Below are positions 1 to 8,334 of a DNA stretch of 46,231 bases, one piece after another. The notes beneath the pieces were generated by a model. It saw only the letters and a program-made list of their open reading frames with translations. It was not told the origin of the DNA and searched no databases. Position 1 is the stretch's first letter; each line of letters opens with the position of its first letter. The translations under genes were made by a program, and so were the position numbers. The DNA is from Deltaproteobacteria bacterium (lineage in GTDB: Bacteria > Desulfobacterota > Binatia > Binatales > Binataceae), in contig DAHVFB010000013.1 of assembly GCA_027317185.1 (NCBI GenBank), forward strand, positions 1 through 46,231. The letters run 5' to 3'.

Positions 1-1229
1 CTGGCGCGCCGGCCGCCAAAAATGATGGCCGAAATCGGTACGCCTTGCGGATCATCGGCATGCGGCGAGAGGGCTGGATTGTTATGCATCGGGGTGGTGA
101 AGCGGGCGTTGGGATGCGCCGCCTTCTCGCCGGACTCGCGGCTCCATTGGCGGCCCTGCCAATCGATCAGCTTATCCGGGGCCGGCGTGTCGATTCCTTC
201 CCACCATACATCGCCATCCGCTGTCATCGCGACGTTGGTGAAGATGGTGTCATGCCCGATCATCTTCATCGCGTTTTGGTTCGATTTGTCGCTGGTGCCG
301 GGAGCGACGCCGAAGTAACCAAATTCGGGATTCACCGCCCACAGCCGACCGTCGGAGCCGATCCGCAGCCATGCGATATCATCGCCGATGGTATGCACCT
401 TCCAGCCCTTCATCGAGGGCGGCGGTGTGAGCATCGCAAGATTGGTCTTGCCGCAGGCGCTCGGGAAGGCGGCGGCGATATAAGTGGTCTCGCCTTGCGG
501 GCTTTCGATCCCGACAATCATCATGTGCTCGGCGAGCCATTGCTCCTCGCGCGCCAGCCACGAGGCAATCCGCAGCGCAAAACATTTTTTGCTCAACAAA
601 GCGTTGCCGCCATAGCCGCTGCCAGCCGACCAGATGGTGTTGTCCTGCGGAAAATGACAGATCAGGCGGCGATCCGGATTGAGATCGAGCGTGGCGTGCA
701 GACCGCGGTTGAAATCGCCGGAAGCGCCGAGCATATCGAGGGCAGGGCGGCCCATGCGGGTCATTATCCCCATGTTCAGCGCGACATAGATGCTGTCTGT
801 CAGCTCGATGCCGACCTTGGCGAAAGGCGATCCGATCGGCCCCATGACATAGGGCACAACGTACAGCGTGCGCCCACGCATCGATCCGGCCAGCCATCCG
901 CGCAGCTTCGCGTGGGTTTCATCCGGCGGCGCCCAGTTGTTGGTCGGTCCCGCATCCTCGCGATTGGGCGTGCAGACCATCGTAAGCTGCTCGACGCGCG
1001 CCACGTCGCTGGGATTCGATCGATGCAGGTGGCATCCGGGACGTTTGGACTGATTGAGCGTAATCAGCGCGCCAGTCTTGATCGCCTCGGCGGTCAGACG
1101 ACTCTTCTCAAGCTCTGATCCATCGCACCATACGATATTGTCAGGCTGGGTCAGGCGGGCGCAGTCATCGATCCAATTGCGCAAGGCCTGACTGCTGGTC
1201 GGAACATTATTGCTGGAGGAATCGCTCAC
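1..1229 (-). CDS. pckG: Phosphoenolpyruvate carboxykinase (GTP), C-terminus cut off by the window edge
   Basis: This enzyme interconverts oxaloacetate and phosphoenolpyruvate using GTP/GDP, at the cytosolic link between the TCA cycle and gluconeogenesis. About 409 residues are visible of a family that is usually near 600. The GTP-type signature FPSACGKTN lies at residues 255-263 and carries the hyper-reactive Cys (C259) and the P-loop Lys (K261). Further family motifs are CHFPQDNTIWSAGSGYGGNA near residue 191 and GVPISAIIFGGRR just before the window edge. The start is GTG at 1229, preceded by GGAG seven bases upstream; no ATG fits better. About 280 bp separate it from the next gene downstream in this window's coordinates, so it probably has its own promoter. 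It is not the ATP-type enzyme (PckA), which lacks this signature. Confidence 0.96.
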   Translation of the reverse strand, partial: MSDSSSNNVPTSSQALRNWIDDCARLTQPDNIVWCDGSELEKSRLTAEAIKTGALITLNQSKRPGCHLHRSNPSDVARVEQLTMVCTPNREDAGPTNNWAPPDETHAKLRGWLAGSMRGRTLYVVPYVMGPIGSPFAKVGIELTDSIYVALNMGIMTRMGRPALDMLGASGDFNRGLHATLDLNPDRRLICHFPQDNTIWSAGSGYGGNALLSKKCFALRIASWLAREEQWLAEHMMIVGIESPQGETTYIAAAFPSACGKTNLAMLTPPPSMKGWKVHTIGDDIAWLRIGSDGRLWAVNPEFGYFGVAPGTSDKSNQNAMKMIGHDTIFTNVAMTADGDVWWEGIDTPAPDKLIDWQGRQWSRESGEKAAHPNARFTTPMHNNPALSPHADDPQGVPISAIIFGGRRA

Positions 1230-1506
1230 CGAAAAGCTCCCAATCGTTGTGCTCAATGCAAAGCCGTGCCCCTTAATGCTCAAGCTATCATGCTGAAATT
1301 AGCTGAGCTATCGCCACCGATCACTGCTGGATTAGCGGCTATTATGATCGGGGCGCTTCACAGATATAGAACTTTGCAACCAGGCGAGCCAGCATATTTT
1401 CGCTTTTGCGAGCGTCAAGTTGGACCTTCTTAACCAGCAGGCAGGCCCGATGCGCGCGAAACGTTCGCGCTTCGATCGGACGTGGCGTCGAAATAGGGGT
1501 GATAAA

Positions 1507-1980
1507 TCAGGATTCGACGATGAGCGGAGTCTCGATAAAATCGCGCGCCGCGGAATCCCAGGCGAAAGTGGCGGCGCGGACGAATTTCCCGTCGCGGACC
1601 GAGACCACGATATACGCGGTGCCGGGATAATCGGGTTCGGTGGGATCGAACGAACAGGCCTGTGCGCGATCGGTGGGCGAGAAGTAGGCGTCGTGGTCGG
1701 GATGGGAATGGTAGACGAAGCGCAACGGCAGCTTGCGCCGATCGACCTCCTCCAGCACCGCCAGATGCTCTTTCGGTTCCATCAGATAGGCGGTGCGCGC
1801 ATCGCGCGGATAGGCGGCGGGATTTTCGGCGTGCTTGCGATTCTGGATATTCGTAATCGGGCGGATTTGCTCGTCGGCGCCAGCGCCGATCACGAAGCCG
1901 CAGCATTCATCGGGGAACTCGCGCTCGGCCTGGGCGGCGATCGCGTCCATCGAGCGGCGGCTGATTGCGATTTTGCTCAT
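1507..1980 (-). CDS. JAMM/MPN+ (M67 family) metallopeptidase-like protein
   Basis: This 157-residue protein has the zinc-binding JAMM motif, with the usual upstream Glu in DECCGFVIG (E25) and H91-S92-H93-P94 followed by Ser and D104 (HSHPDHDAYFSPTD). Short bacterial members of this family remove C-terminal residues from sulfur-carrier ubiquitin-like proteins or act as isopeptidases. The substrate cannot be told here, because no ThiS/MoaD-like or cysteine-synthase partner is adjacent. I chose the ATG at 1980 because homology-like sequence begins there (MSKIAISRRSMDAI) and GGA lies upstream. The frame is open further, to 2112, but that extension looks non-coding. All metal ligands are present, so the enzyme should be active. 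Confidence 0.85.
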   Translation of the reverse strand: MSKIAISRRSMDAIAAQAEREFPDECCGFVIGAGADEQIRPITNIQNRKHAENPAAYPRDARTAYLMEPKEHLAVLEEVDRRKLPLRFVYHSHPDHDAYFSPTDRAQACSFDPTEPDYPGTAYIVVSVRDGKFVRAATFAWDSAARDFIETPLIVES

Positions 1981-2144
1981 CGTGATCCGCAGTTTAGCCG
2001 GAGTCGGTGGCAGGTCAATTGTTTTGCGATCGGCCGCCATCGTGTTTGCGGCTACGATTGCGGTCGCGTACTTGCTCCGCTTCGCGATGGTCTGATAGTT
2101 TCGCCGGGTCACAGGCGGTATCGTCCACCGCGATCAGCGCGCCA

Positions 2145-2222
2145 GTCCCCGTCGTCTAGCTCGGCCTAGGACACCGGCCTTTCACGTCGGTAACACGGGT
2201 TCAAATCCCGTCGGGGACGCCA
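2145..2222 (+). tRNA. tRNA-Glu (anticodon TTC)
   Basis: A full cloverleaf can be drawn. The acceptor stem pairs GTCCCCG with CGGGGAC. The anticodon arm is CCGGC-CTTTCAC-GTCGG with anticodon TTC, and the T arm contains GGTTCAAATCC. The discriminator base is G, and the 3' CCA is encoded (2220-2222). It stands alone, in a gap between minus-strand genes. No tandem tRNA and no duplicated 3' end that would suggest an integrated element was seen nearby. Confidence 0.96.
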
Positions 2223-2361
2223 AAACCCATTCACTAGAACGGCACACCGGATAACGCCAGCCTCGAACTCTCGTGCTTCCATGACTCGCATCTCGATCTG
2301 GGCTCGTGAGTAAACTGCGGGCACTTGCGCCAGTTGGAAATTTCGCAACCGGCTTGAATTA

Positions 2362-2880
2362 TCAAGGGCGTAGCTCAGCCAGCACCGCGGGCGAGAGCTT
2401 GTCGGCGTGCGCCACCAGCATCGTCACCTGCCAGCGCTGAGTGTCGTTCAGCACCTCCGGGAATCCAGGCATGCCGGACAGCCGAATTCCGTGGGTCACC
2501 TTCCAATACGTGACGCCCGCCGGATCGTCCGTCACCATCTGGTCGTGCACGAACAACTGCGGCGGCGGGGGGAACATCCCTCGCGAGGCGTCGGTGGGCG
2601 GCTGCTGCGGAAGGCCGTGACAGAACGCACATCGTTCCTTGAAAATGTGCGCACCCGCCGTCAGGTTGGCATCGTTAAAGGCGATCGGACTCTTTTGTTC
2701 ACCCGCATCCCCGATGCTCGCGCGCAACGCCATATGGGCCAGCGTCGCCTCGAGCGGAAGCGGCTTGGCGGTGGTTTCCATCGAAACTCCGCCGGACTCC
2801 ACGAACAGGTATGCACCCACTGCAAAGGCCACCGCGGTTGCGACTATCCCGAGAACAAACCATCGGAAACGTGAAGGCAT
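2362..2880 (-). CDS. Membrane-anchored monohaem cytochrome c
   Basis: The 172-residue product starts with an uncleaved-looking hydrophobic segment (about residues 8-27) that would anchor it in the inner membrane with the rest in the periplasm. A single haem c site, CAFCH, is at residues 84-88, and a likely axial Met sits in RLSGMPGF toward the C-terminus. The fold is that of a class I cytochrome c; such proteins pass electrons between periplasmic dehydrogenases or the bc1 complex and terminal oxidases. There is no oxidase or dehydrogenase gene next to it, so the partner is unknown. It is flanked by a tRNA on one side and a 316 bp gap on the other and is probably transcribed alone. Confidence 0.88.
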   Translation of the reverse strand: MPSRFRWFVLGIVATAVAFAVGAYLFVESGGVSMETTAKPLPLEATLAHMALRASIGDAGEQKSPIAFNDANLTAGAHIFKERCAFCHGLPQQPPTDASRGMFPPPPQLFVHDQMVTDDPAGVTYWKVTHGIRLSGMPGFPEVLNDTQRWQVTMLVAHADKLSPAVLAELRP

Positions 2881-3196
2881 TCAAAGCTCCTGCTATGACG
2901 ATCAAGCGTGGATCACGATCGCGTTGCTCCGGCGGTGCAAGCAAAATAAACGCGGCAGAGGTTAACCTATCCAGCGGATTCGCCAGCGGTCAACCAGTTC
3001 CAGTCGAGATGTCAGCATGGGATCGGAGCGGTGTCGTCCAGCGCCAATCGGTAGTTTAGGGATTCTTCACGGTGCCCAGGATGACAAGCATATCAGTATG
3101 AACTCGCGCAGTGATGGGTAGTAAGGCGCGCCTTCCCGTCACCCCTTCCAATCATTTACGGCAGCACCGAGCACTAACGGAAGGAGCGAATCGCGA
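2881..3196. other. Intergenic stretch with no gene found
   Basis: This 316 bp lies between two minus-strand genes: the cytochrome c gene, whose promoter should be here, and the end of the nucleotidyltransferase gene. I see no convincing reading frame, RNA or terminator. The text around 3060-3090 (GGATTCTTCACGG then GGATGACAAG) loosely resembles half of the GTCATTCTGA-type inverted repeat found at 44278-44331 and may be a decayed copy. Confidence 0.4.
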
Positions 3197-3973
3197 TCAA
3201 TCGACGAACGCGAGCTGTGGCGGGTTCGATCTGAATTCCTGTTGCAGCGCTTCGTAAGCCGCCAGATCATCGATCGTGCGAAAGTAGCCCTCGTACTCGA
3301 AGCCATACAGCTTTGCCCCCGCCCGTAAGGCCGGGGCGAACAGATCGCCCATCAGGCTTGACGGTGGCGGCGCGAGCGGCAGCTTCAGCACGCTCGGCTC
3401 GCAGATCGTGATGCCGCAGAACATGTAAGAGGCGAGTGCGCTCGACGGCTCCACGGTGGGCGCTTGAAACTCCTCGAATCCGCGGTTCGCGCGATCGGTC
3501 AGAAGACGCATCCGGCCGATGCGTCCATGCGGGTCCATGAGTATCTCGCTATACACTCCGTTTTGCGCGGGGCGGCGCAGCACGAAGGTGGCGAGCGCGT
3601 TGCGATCGCGATGGCATTCGATCGCCCGGCGCAAATCCAGATCGATAATGGTGTCGCTGTTGAGCACGACGAAAGATTGGCCGGCGAAAAAATCCGCGAG
3701 GCCGGGCAGCGGCCCGGCGGTGCCCAGCAGCCGCGGTTCGGGTGCGTATCTGATCCGCATCCCGAGGCTCGCGCCGTCGCCCAGCGTGGCGCTCAGTTGA
3801 TCGCCGAGGTGATGCAGGTTGATCGCCACTTCAGTTACGCCGGCCCGCTTGAGCATCAGCAACGGGTACTCGATCAACCGCCGTCCGCCCGCTTCGAGGA
3901 TCGGTTTGGGAATCGAATCGGTAAGCGGACGTAATCTTTCGCCGCGTCCGGCGGCCAGCACCAGCGCCTTCAC
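3197..3973 (-). CDS. Sugar-1-phosphate nucleotidyltransferase, MurU-like
   Basis: This is a 258-residue nucleotidyltransferase with the canonical N-terminal fingerprint LAAGRGERLRPLTD (residues 6-19), the conserved PKP lysine (K23) and the metal-binding Asp in LNSDT (D107). It would join a sugar 1-phosphate to a nucleotide. The gene begins at a GTG overlapping the stop of the upstream kinase gene by 4 bp (GTGA), so the two are translated together. A sugar kinase of the AmgK type followed by this family is the pattern of the MurNAc/GlcNAc recycling route (AmgK makes the sugar 1-phosphate, MurU makes UDP-MurNAc). The function is inferred from that pairing; another NDP-sugar product remains possible. 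It is somewhat longer than the roughly 220 residues usual for MurU. Confidence 0.82.
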   Translation of the reverse strand: MKALVLAAGRGERLRPLTDSIPKPILEAGGRRLIEYPLLMLKRAGVTEVAINLHHLGDQLSATLGDGASLGMRIRYAPEPRLLGTAGPLPGLADFFAGQSFVVLNSDTIIDLDLRRAIECHRDRNALATFVLRRPAQNGVYSEILMDPHGRIGRMRLLTDRANRGFEEFQAPTVEPSSALASYMFCGITICEPSVLKLPLAPPPSSLMGDLFAPALRAGAKLYGFEYEGYFRTIDDLAAYEALQQEFRSNPPQLAFVD

Positions 3974-5022
3974 GGGCTGTCCCGATCGAGCGCGCCGCGG
4001 ATTTCCGGATAACCGTTCAGATGGTCGAGCGCGCGCCGCGCCTGTACTATCGCAAACGGAATGTAAGCCGTGTATTCCGGCCTGCCGTGCCGCTCCAGAT
4101 AGCTGAAGCGTCCGATCACTTTGAGCGCATGTTGCAGCACGCACAGCCGGTAGCTTGCAAAAAATTCGTCCGCCTCGAGCTCGATCGATCGGCGCGCCAG
4201 CCCGCCCAGATAGTAATGCAGCAGACGTTCTTCGATCTCGGGCGTAATCACGCGGCTGGTGTCGCGGGTGGTGAGCAGGACCGATAAATCCTGCGCCGCC
4301 GGAGCCATCAGGGCGTCCTGAAAATCGATCACGCGCACGGCGCCATTTTGCACGAACAGGTTATAGCCGTGGTAATCGCGATGAGACAGCACGCGGGGCA
4401 TCGCGCCGAGCCGCGCGGCGAGCCGGTCGAGCTCGGATGCCATCGGCGGACGAGCGTCGTCGTCGGTAATTTTACTCAGGCCGAACTCGACAAAATGCTC
4501 CAGCTCCCAGCGAAACAGACGCTCGTCATATGCGATGCTAAACGCGAGACATTCGCTCGACGACGCGCGCGAGCCTTCGCAATGGATCCGCAACAGCTCG
4601 TCGATCGCACCACGGTAGAGCGCTGCGGCGGTCTCGGACGCAGCCGATTGCAGGGCGGCCTCGAACAGCGGCTGATCGCCCACGTCCTCGACCAGCAGCA
4701 TCCGATCTTTCGCCGACCACTCGTAGAGTTCCGGCACCGCGATCCCGATCGACTTGAAAAACCGTTGGACGTCAATGAATGGCGGTTCGGTCAGCGGTTC
4801 GCGAAGCAGGCCGAGCGCGCGTGCATACAGCGGTAGATCATCCGGCCCGAGATCGACCACGATCGCGGTGCGGGGCGCGATTCCTGACGAATCGTCGAGG
4901 TTCGCCCGCCAGAACCGCCGCCCGGAGGCATCCCCGCGGATCGATTCGACCCGGCCAACCCGCGTTCCGGGCCATAGTCGGCCGGCTATCCGATTGATCC
5001 ATGCTTCCAGATGAGGTGGCAC
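3970..5022 (-). CDS. Aminoglycoside-phosphotransferase-fold sugar kinase, AmgK-like
   Basis: This 350-residue cytosolic kinase has the APH-fold catalytic loop SHRDYHGYNLF (H214, R215, D216, N221) and the metal-binding segment VIDFQDA (D233), the exact wording typical of the AmgK branch. AmgK phosphorylates MurNAc or GlcNAc at the anomeric carbon during peptidoglycan recycling. The following gene, overlapped by 4 bp, encodes the matching nucleotidyltransferase, which strengthens this reading. It is unlikely to be an antibiotic-resistance kinase, because both motif and context point to sugar recycling. No other recycling genes (amidase, lytic transglycosylase, MupP) are in the window. The start is ATG at 5022; 89 bp upstream lies the divergent nuoA, so the gap must hold both promoters. 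Confidence 0.85.
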   Translation of the reverse strand: MPPHLEAWINRIAGRLWPGTRVGRVESIRGDASGRRFWRANLDDSSGIAPRTAIVVDLGPDDLPLYARALGLLREPLTEPPFIDVQRFFKSIGIAVPELYEWSAKDRMLLVEDVGDQPLFEAALQSAASETAAALYRGAIDELLRIHCEGSRASSSECLAFSIAYDERLFRWELEHFVEFGLSKITDDDARPPMASELDRLAARLGAMPRVLSHRDYHGYNLFVQNGAVRVIDFQDALMAPAAQDLSVLLTTRDTSRVITPEIEERLLHYYLGGLARRSIELEADEFFASYRLCVLQHALKVIGRFSYLERHGRPEYTAYIPFAIVQARRALDHLNGYPEIRGALDRDSP

Positions 5023-5111
5023 GCCAGCAGCTTAGCCAATAAATCATCGCTCCGCATGCGTGCGACGATTGGAAGCGCTACGATAATCCGCTATTGATCA
5101 CGTGGTAGGAA

Positions 5112-5468
5112 ATGATGCTGACCTGGTTTCCAATCGGAGTGACATTGGTGTTCGCGGCGATGGTCGTGGGCCTGATGGTGACGATCAATCGGCTGACCGG
5201 TCCGCAGCGGCCGTCGATAATCAAAGGACAGCCCTTTGAGTGCGGCAACGAACCGAGCGGCGGCGCCTGGGGACGGTTCTCGGTCCATTTTTATCTGGTC
5301 GCGATCCTGTTTCTGATTTTTGATGTCGAAGTGATCCTGCTGGTTCCATGGAGCGTGGAAATTCGGCAACTCGGGGGAGTGGGGCTGGTTGACGCGCTGA
5401 TCTTCATCGGAATCCTCGCGGTCGGGCTGATCTATGCCTGGCAGCGCGGGGCGCTTGACTGGGAATAA
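5112..5468 (+). CDS. nuoA: NADH-quinone oxidoreductase subunit A (isolated copy)
   Basis: The 118-residue protein has three predicted membrane helices (about residues 7-27, 58-78 and 88-110) and the two loops that define subunit A of complex I: FECG at 42-45, and FDVEVILLVPW at 70-80 with the conserved acidic pair. Subunit A helps form the loop at the junction of the quinone cavity and the membrane arm. It is full length with no damage visible. The start ATGATG at 5112 follows GGTAGGAA. The usual partners nuoB, nuoC and onward do not follow; a glycosyltransferase gene does. The rest of complex I must be encoded elsewhere, or this is an extra copy. Confidence 0.95.
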   Translation: MMLTWFPIGVTLVFAAMVVGLMVTINRLTGPQRPSIIKGQPFECGNEPSGGAWGRFSVHFYLVAILFLIFDVEVILLVPWSVEIRQLGGVGLVDALIFIGILAVGLIYAWQRGALDWE

Positions 5469-5547
5469 CCGCCCACCTCCTGGCGCAACCGGCTTTTCGT
5501 ATGCAGCGTGCTGCCGCTATCATCGGCGCTTGAGCGATCACTTATCG

Positions 5548-6651
5548 ATGTCCTCCAACCCAGACTATGTGAACGTTGGCGCCGGAAATAAAATCCTAAT
5601 CATTCTGATGGGTTCGATCGGCGATGTAGTTCGCGGCCTGCCGCTGCTTGGACGAGTTCGCCGCGCCGCCCCGCATGCGCATCTGGCTTGGGCGATCGAG
5701 CCCAAGTCGTTGCCGGTGCTGCAGGGGCATCCGTGGATCGATGAGCTGATCATCTATGATCGGCGCGCGCCATGGTCTTTTCCGTCGTTCCTATGGCGGG
5801 TACGTTCCCGCCACTTCGATCTGGTGCTCGACCTGCAACGCCATCTCAAGAGCGGGATCGTGTCGATTGCTTCGCGCGCACCGAACCGTCTTGGCTTCGC
5901 GCAAGCGAACACCAAAGAATTAAACCATCGCTTTAATAATCAGTGGATTGCGCCGCAGCCGCCGATGCGTTCGAAGCTGATGCAATATCAGGCCTTTGGC
6001 GATGCGCTTGGACTGCCGCCCGCGCCTGTCGAATTCGGCCTGGAGCCTTCCGAGCCGGCGCGCATTCGCGCGCGCGAATTGATGGCCAAAGCGAAGCGGC
6101 CCGCGCTCGGTGTGATCCTTGGATCGTCATGGCCCAGCCGCATCTATTTTCCCGACTCGATTGCGGCAGCAATCCGCATTCTCGCCACCTCAATGAACGG
6201 CGCACCCGCGCTCTATCCGATTCTGATCGGCAGTCCGGAGGAAGTGCCGCTGGCTGCGCAGGTGGCGGCGCACCTGGACGGGATTGATCATCTTAATCTC
6301 GCCGGACGCACAACGCTGCGTGATCTGGTGCCGATCTTTGAGCAATGCGCCGCCGCTTTCGGACCGGATTCGGGGCCGATGCATCTGGCGGCGGCGGCCG
6401 GCTGCCCCATCGTATCGTTATGGGGATCGACCGCGCCCGAACGGTCGGCGCCATGGGGATTTGCCGAATTGGCGATCAAAGCGGAAATCCCATGCCATCC
6501 TTGTTACCGGCGCGAATGTCCGATCGGTCGCGAATGTATGCGCCGGATTGAGCCGTCCGCGGTCGCCGCAATGGTCCGGCATGCAATCGCAACTCGCGAT
6601 CGTGTGGGCGATCACGAGATCGAAGCGCTCGCGGGTTCCGCCGCCAAGTGA
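5548..6651 (+). CDS. Glycosyltransferase family 9 (heptosyltransferase-like)
   Basis: This 367-residue protein matches ADP-heptose:LPS heptosyltransferases. It has an N-terminal Rossmann half with MGSIGDVVRGLPLL (residues 21-34) and a C-terminal half with the nucleotide-sugar motif GPDSGPMHLA (272-281). It would add heptose or a related sugar to the LPS inner core at the cytoplasmic face. Four Cys late in the protein (C316, C319, C324, C330) are spaced like those seen in many GT9 proteins. I chose the ATG at 5548, where family-like sequence begins; the frame is open back to 5434, inside nuoA, and a TTG at 5530 is an alternative. The stop overlaps the start of the next gene by 4 bp (GTGA), so the two are translationally coupled. 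Confidence 0.88.
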   Translation: MSSNPDYVNVGAGNKILIILMGSIGDVVRGLPLLGRVRRAAPHAHLAWAIEPKSLPVLQGHPWIDELIIYDRRAPWSFPSFLWRVRSRHFDLVLDLQRHLKSGIVSIASRAPNRLGFAQANTKELNHRFNNQWIAPQPPMRSKLMQYQAFGDALGLPPAPVEFGLEPSEPARIRARELMAKAKRPALGVILGSSWPSRIYFPDSIAAAIRILATSMNGAPALYPILIGSPEEVPLAAQVAAHLDGIDHLNLAGRTTLRDLVPIFEQCAAAFGPDSGPMHLAAAAGCPIVSLWGSTAPERSAPWGFAELAIKAEIPCHPCYRRECPIGRECMRRIEPSAVAAMVRHAIATRDRVGDHEIEALAGSAAK

Positions 6652-7493
6652 GCGCGCCACTATCAAAAATCAGATGCGAAAAGTGGACGCTGGAGCTTAA
6701 TCCGGGCGGCGACGAGAGTTTCCGCCAGGCTCTGATCAAGGACGCGATGGCGGCGGTTAACGGTGAGACACCGGGACTTGTGCGCCGTTCACGTTATGCG
6801 GCCACCTACCGGAATCGAGTTGGCGGGCGCCTGCCGGATAATCCCTATCCGATCGTTTTTTTGAAGCTGTTCGATCCGCCCCGAGGGCTGGCCACGATCG
6901 GGAGAATTACGATGGGCTCGCGGGCACGGCGCGCGGCCAATGCAGCGCAGCGCTTAAAAGCGGCGGGGTTCGAGGTGCCGGAATCGTTGGTGGTGGGAGA
7001 AGAGGGCAGGAGCGGGCGCGCGCTGCTGATCACTCGGCAGGTTGATGGCGAGATGCTGCCCCGGTTTCTCGATCAATGCGGGTTGAAGAGCCGCCGCGAG
7101 ACTCTGCGTGCGCTGGGCCATGAGGTGGGACGGCTCCATCGCGCCGGACTGATACATGGCGATCTCACGCCCTTCAATATCTTCGTCCGCCATGGCGAGC
7201 CGGCGAGGTTCGTCTTTATCGACCATGAACGTACCGGGCGCGCTCGCATGCTGATCGGAAGAGAACGGCGCGAGTTGCGCAATCTGGTCCAGCTCGGCCA
7301 TTTCAAGATTGCTCATATCGGCCGCACCGATCGCATGCGGGTTTTTCGCGCATGGGCGCAAGCGCGGGGGATCGATCGCTGGCGCAGCGTGATGCATCGG
7401 GCCGCTCGCATGCTGGAAATTCGGGTGACACGGGACGTGGCGCGTTTCGGCCTTACGGCAATCAGGGCTGCCTCGCTGCTGGAACGCGTGTAG
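6648..7493 (+). CDS. LPS-kinase-like protein (Kdo/WaaP superfamily)
   Basis: This 281-residue protein has a protein-kinase-like fold with an ATP-binding Lys in VFLKLF (K73), a catalytic loop LIHGDLTPFNIFV (D172, N177) and a metal-binding FIDHE (D192). That is the layout of WaaP/RfaP, KdkA and InaA-type proteins that phosphorylate sugars of the LPS core. It begins at a GTG overlapping the stop of the GT9 gene by 4 bp and is probably co-transcribed with it, which suggests that it phosphorylates the heptose added by that enzyme. A second, diverged member of the same superfamily is encoded at 13274-14035. The exact substrate cannot be read from sequence alone. Confidence 0.78.
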   Translation: MSAPLSKIRCEKWTLELNPGGDESFRQALIKDAMAAVNGETPGLVRRSRYAATYRNRVGGRLPDNPYPIVFLKLFDPPRGLATIGRITMGSRARRAANAAQRLKAAGFEVPESLVVGEEGRSGRALLITRQVDGEMLPRFLDQCGLKSRRETLRALGHEVGRLHRAGLIHGDLTPFNIFVRHGEPARFVFIDHERTGRARMLIGRERRELRNLVQLGHFKIAHIGRTDRMRVFRAWAQARGIDRWRSVMHRAARMLEIRVTRDVARFGLTAIRAASLLERV

Positions 7494-7637
7494 TGGCCCG
7501 CAACGAAAACCATATAGCTTATCGAAGAGGTGTTCAGTTCCGGTTTTAAGAGACAAAGTACTCATCGGATGCGCTGACGCGGCCATTGAAGCTTTTTCAA
7601 CCGACTGTTAATGCGGATGGGAGCAAGGAGGGGGAGG

Positions 7638-8330
7638 ATGAGCGAGGACGTAAAAATTTCGGTTGTAATACCGGTCTACAACGAAGTTAGTACGATCGGC
7701 GAAGTGATTCGGCGCGTGCTCGATTGCGGGTACGAGACTGAAGTGATCGTGGTTGACGATGCGTCCGCCGATGGGACCCGCGAATTCCTGCAACGGCTGG
7801 ACGATCCGCGTGTGCAGCGCTTTTATCATACGGTTAACCGCGGCAAGGGTGCGGCGTTGCGGCTCGGATTCGCCGCCGTCCGCAACCCGTTTGTGATCGT
7901 GCAGGACGCCGACCTCGAATATGATCCTCGCGATTACCGGGTGATGCTCGAGCCGCTGATCGACGGGCGTGCCGACATGGTGTTCGGTTCGCGTTTCCTG
8001 GCCGGCCCCCATCGCGTTTTGTTCTTTTGGCATTATTTGGCGAATCGCCTGATTACGCTGCTGTCCAATATGATCAGCGATCTGAACCTGAGCGACATGG
8101 AGACCGGCATGAAAGCGTTCCGGCGCGACAAGCTGCAAACGCTTAAGCTGTCGGCGAACCGGTTTACCTTCGAGCCGGAAATCACCAGCAAGGCCTCGCG
8201 GGCGCGCTGGCGCATTTACGAGGTGCCGATCTCCTATTCCGGCCGCACCTACGAAGAAGGCAAGAAAATTGGCTGGCGCGATGCCTTCTCCGCGCTGGGC
8301 GCGATCGTCTACTACCGGTTTATGGATTGA
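7638..8330 (+). CDS. Glycosyltransferase family 2, dolichyl/polyprenyl-phosphate sugar synthase-like
   Basis: This 230-residue GT-A fold enzyme has VVIPVYNE (9-16), VVDDAS (38-43) and the metal-binding QDADLEYDP (89-97), all typical of the DPM1-like branch of GT2. Such enzymes move a sugar from a nucleotide donor onto a polyprenyl phosphate or a glycan. There is no C-terminal membrane segment, so it is probably soluble or loosely membrane-bound. The start at 7638 sits right after a strong purine-rich site (AAGGAGGGGGAGG); an in-frame codon at 7611 is less likely. It lies between an LPS kinase-like gene and a GT4 gene, so a role in surface glycan assembly is inferred. Confidence 0.88.
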   Translation: MSEDVKISVVIPVYNEVSTIGEVIRRVLDCGYETEVIVVDDASADGTREFLQRLDDPRVQRFYHTVNRGKGAALRLGFAAVRNPFVIVQDADLEYDPRDYRVMLEPLIDGRADMVFGSRFLAGPHRVLFFWHYLANRLITLLSNMISDLNLSDMETGMKAFRRDKLQTLKLSANRFTFEPEITSKASRARWRIYEVPISYSGRTYEEGKKIGWRDAFSALGAIVYYRFMD

Positions 8331-8334
8331 CCAT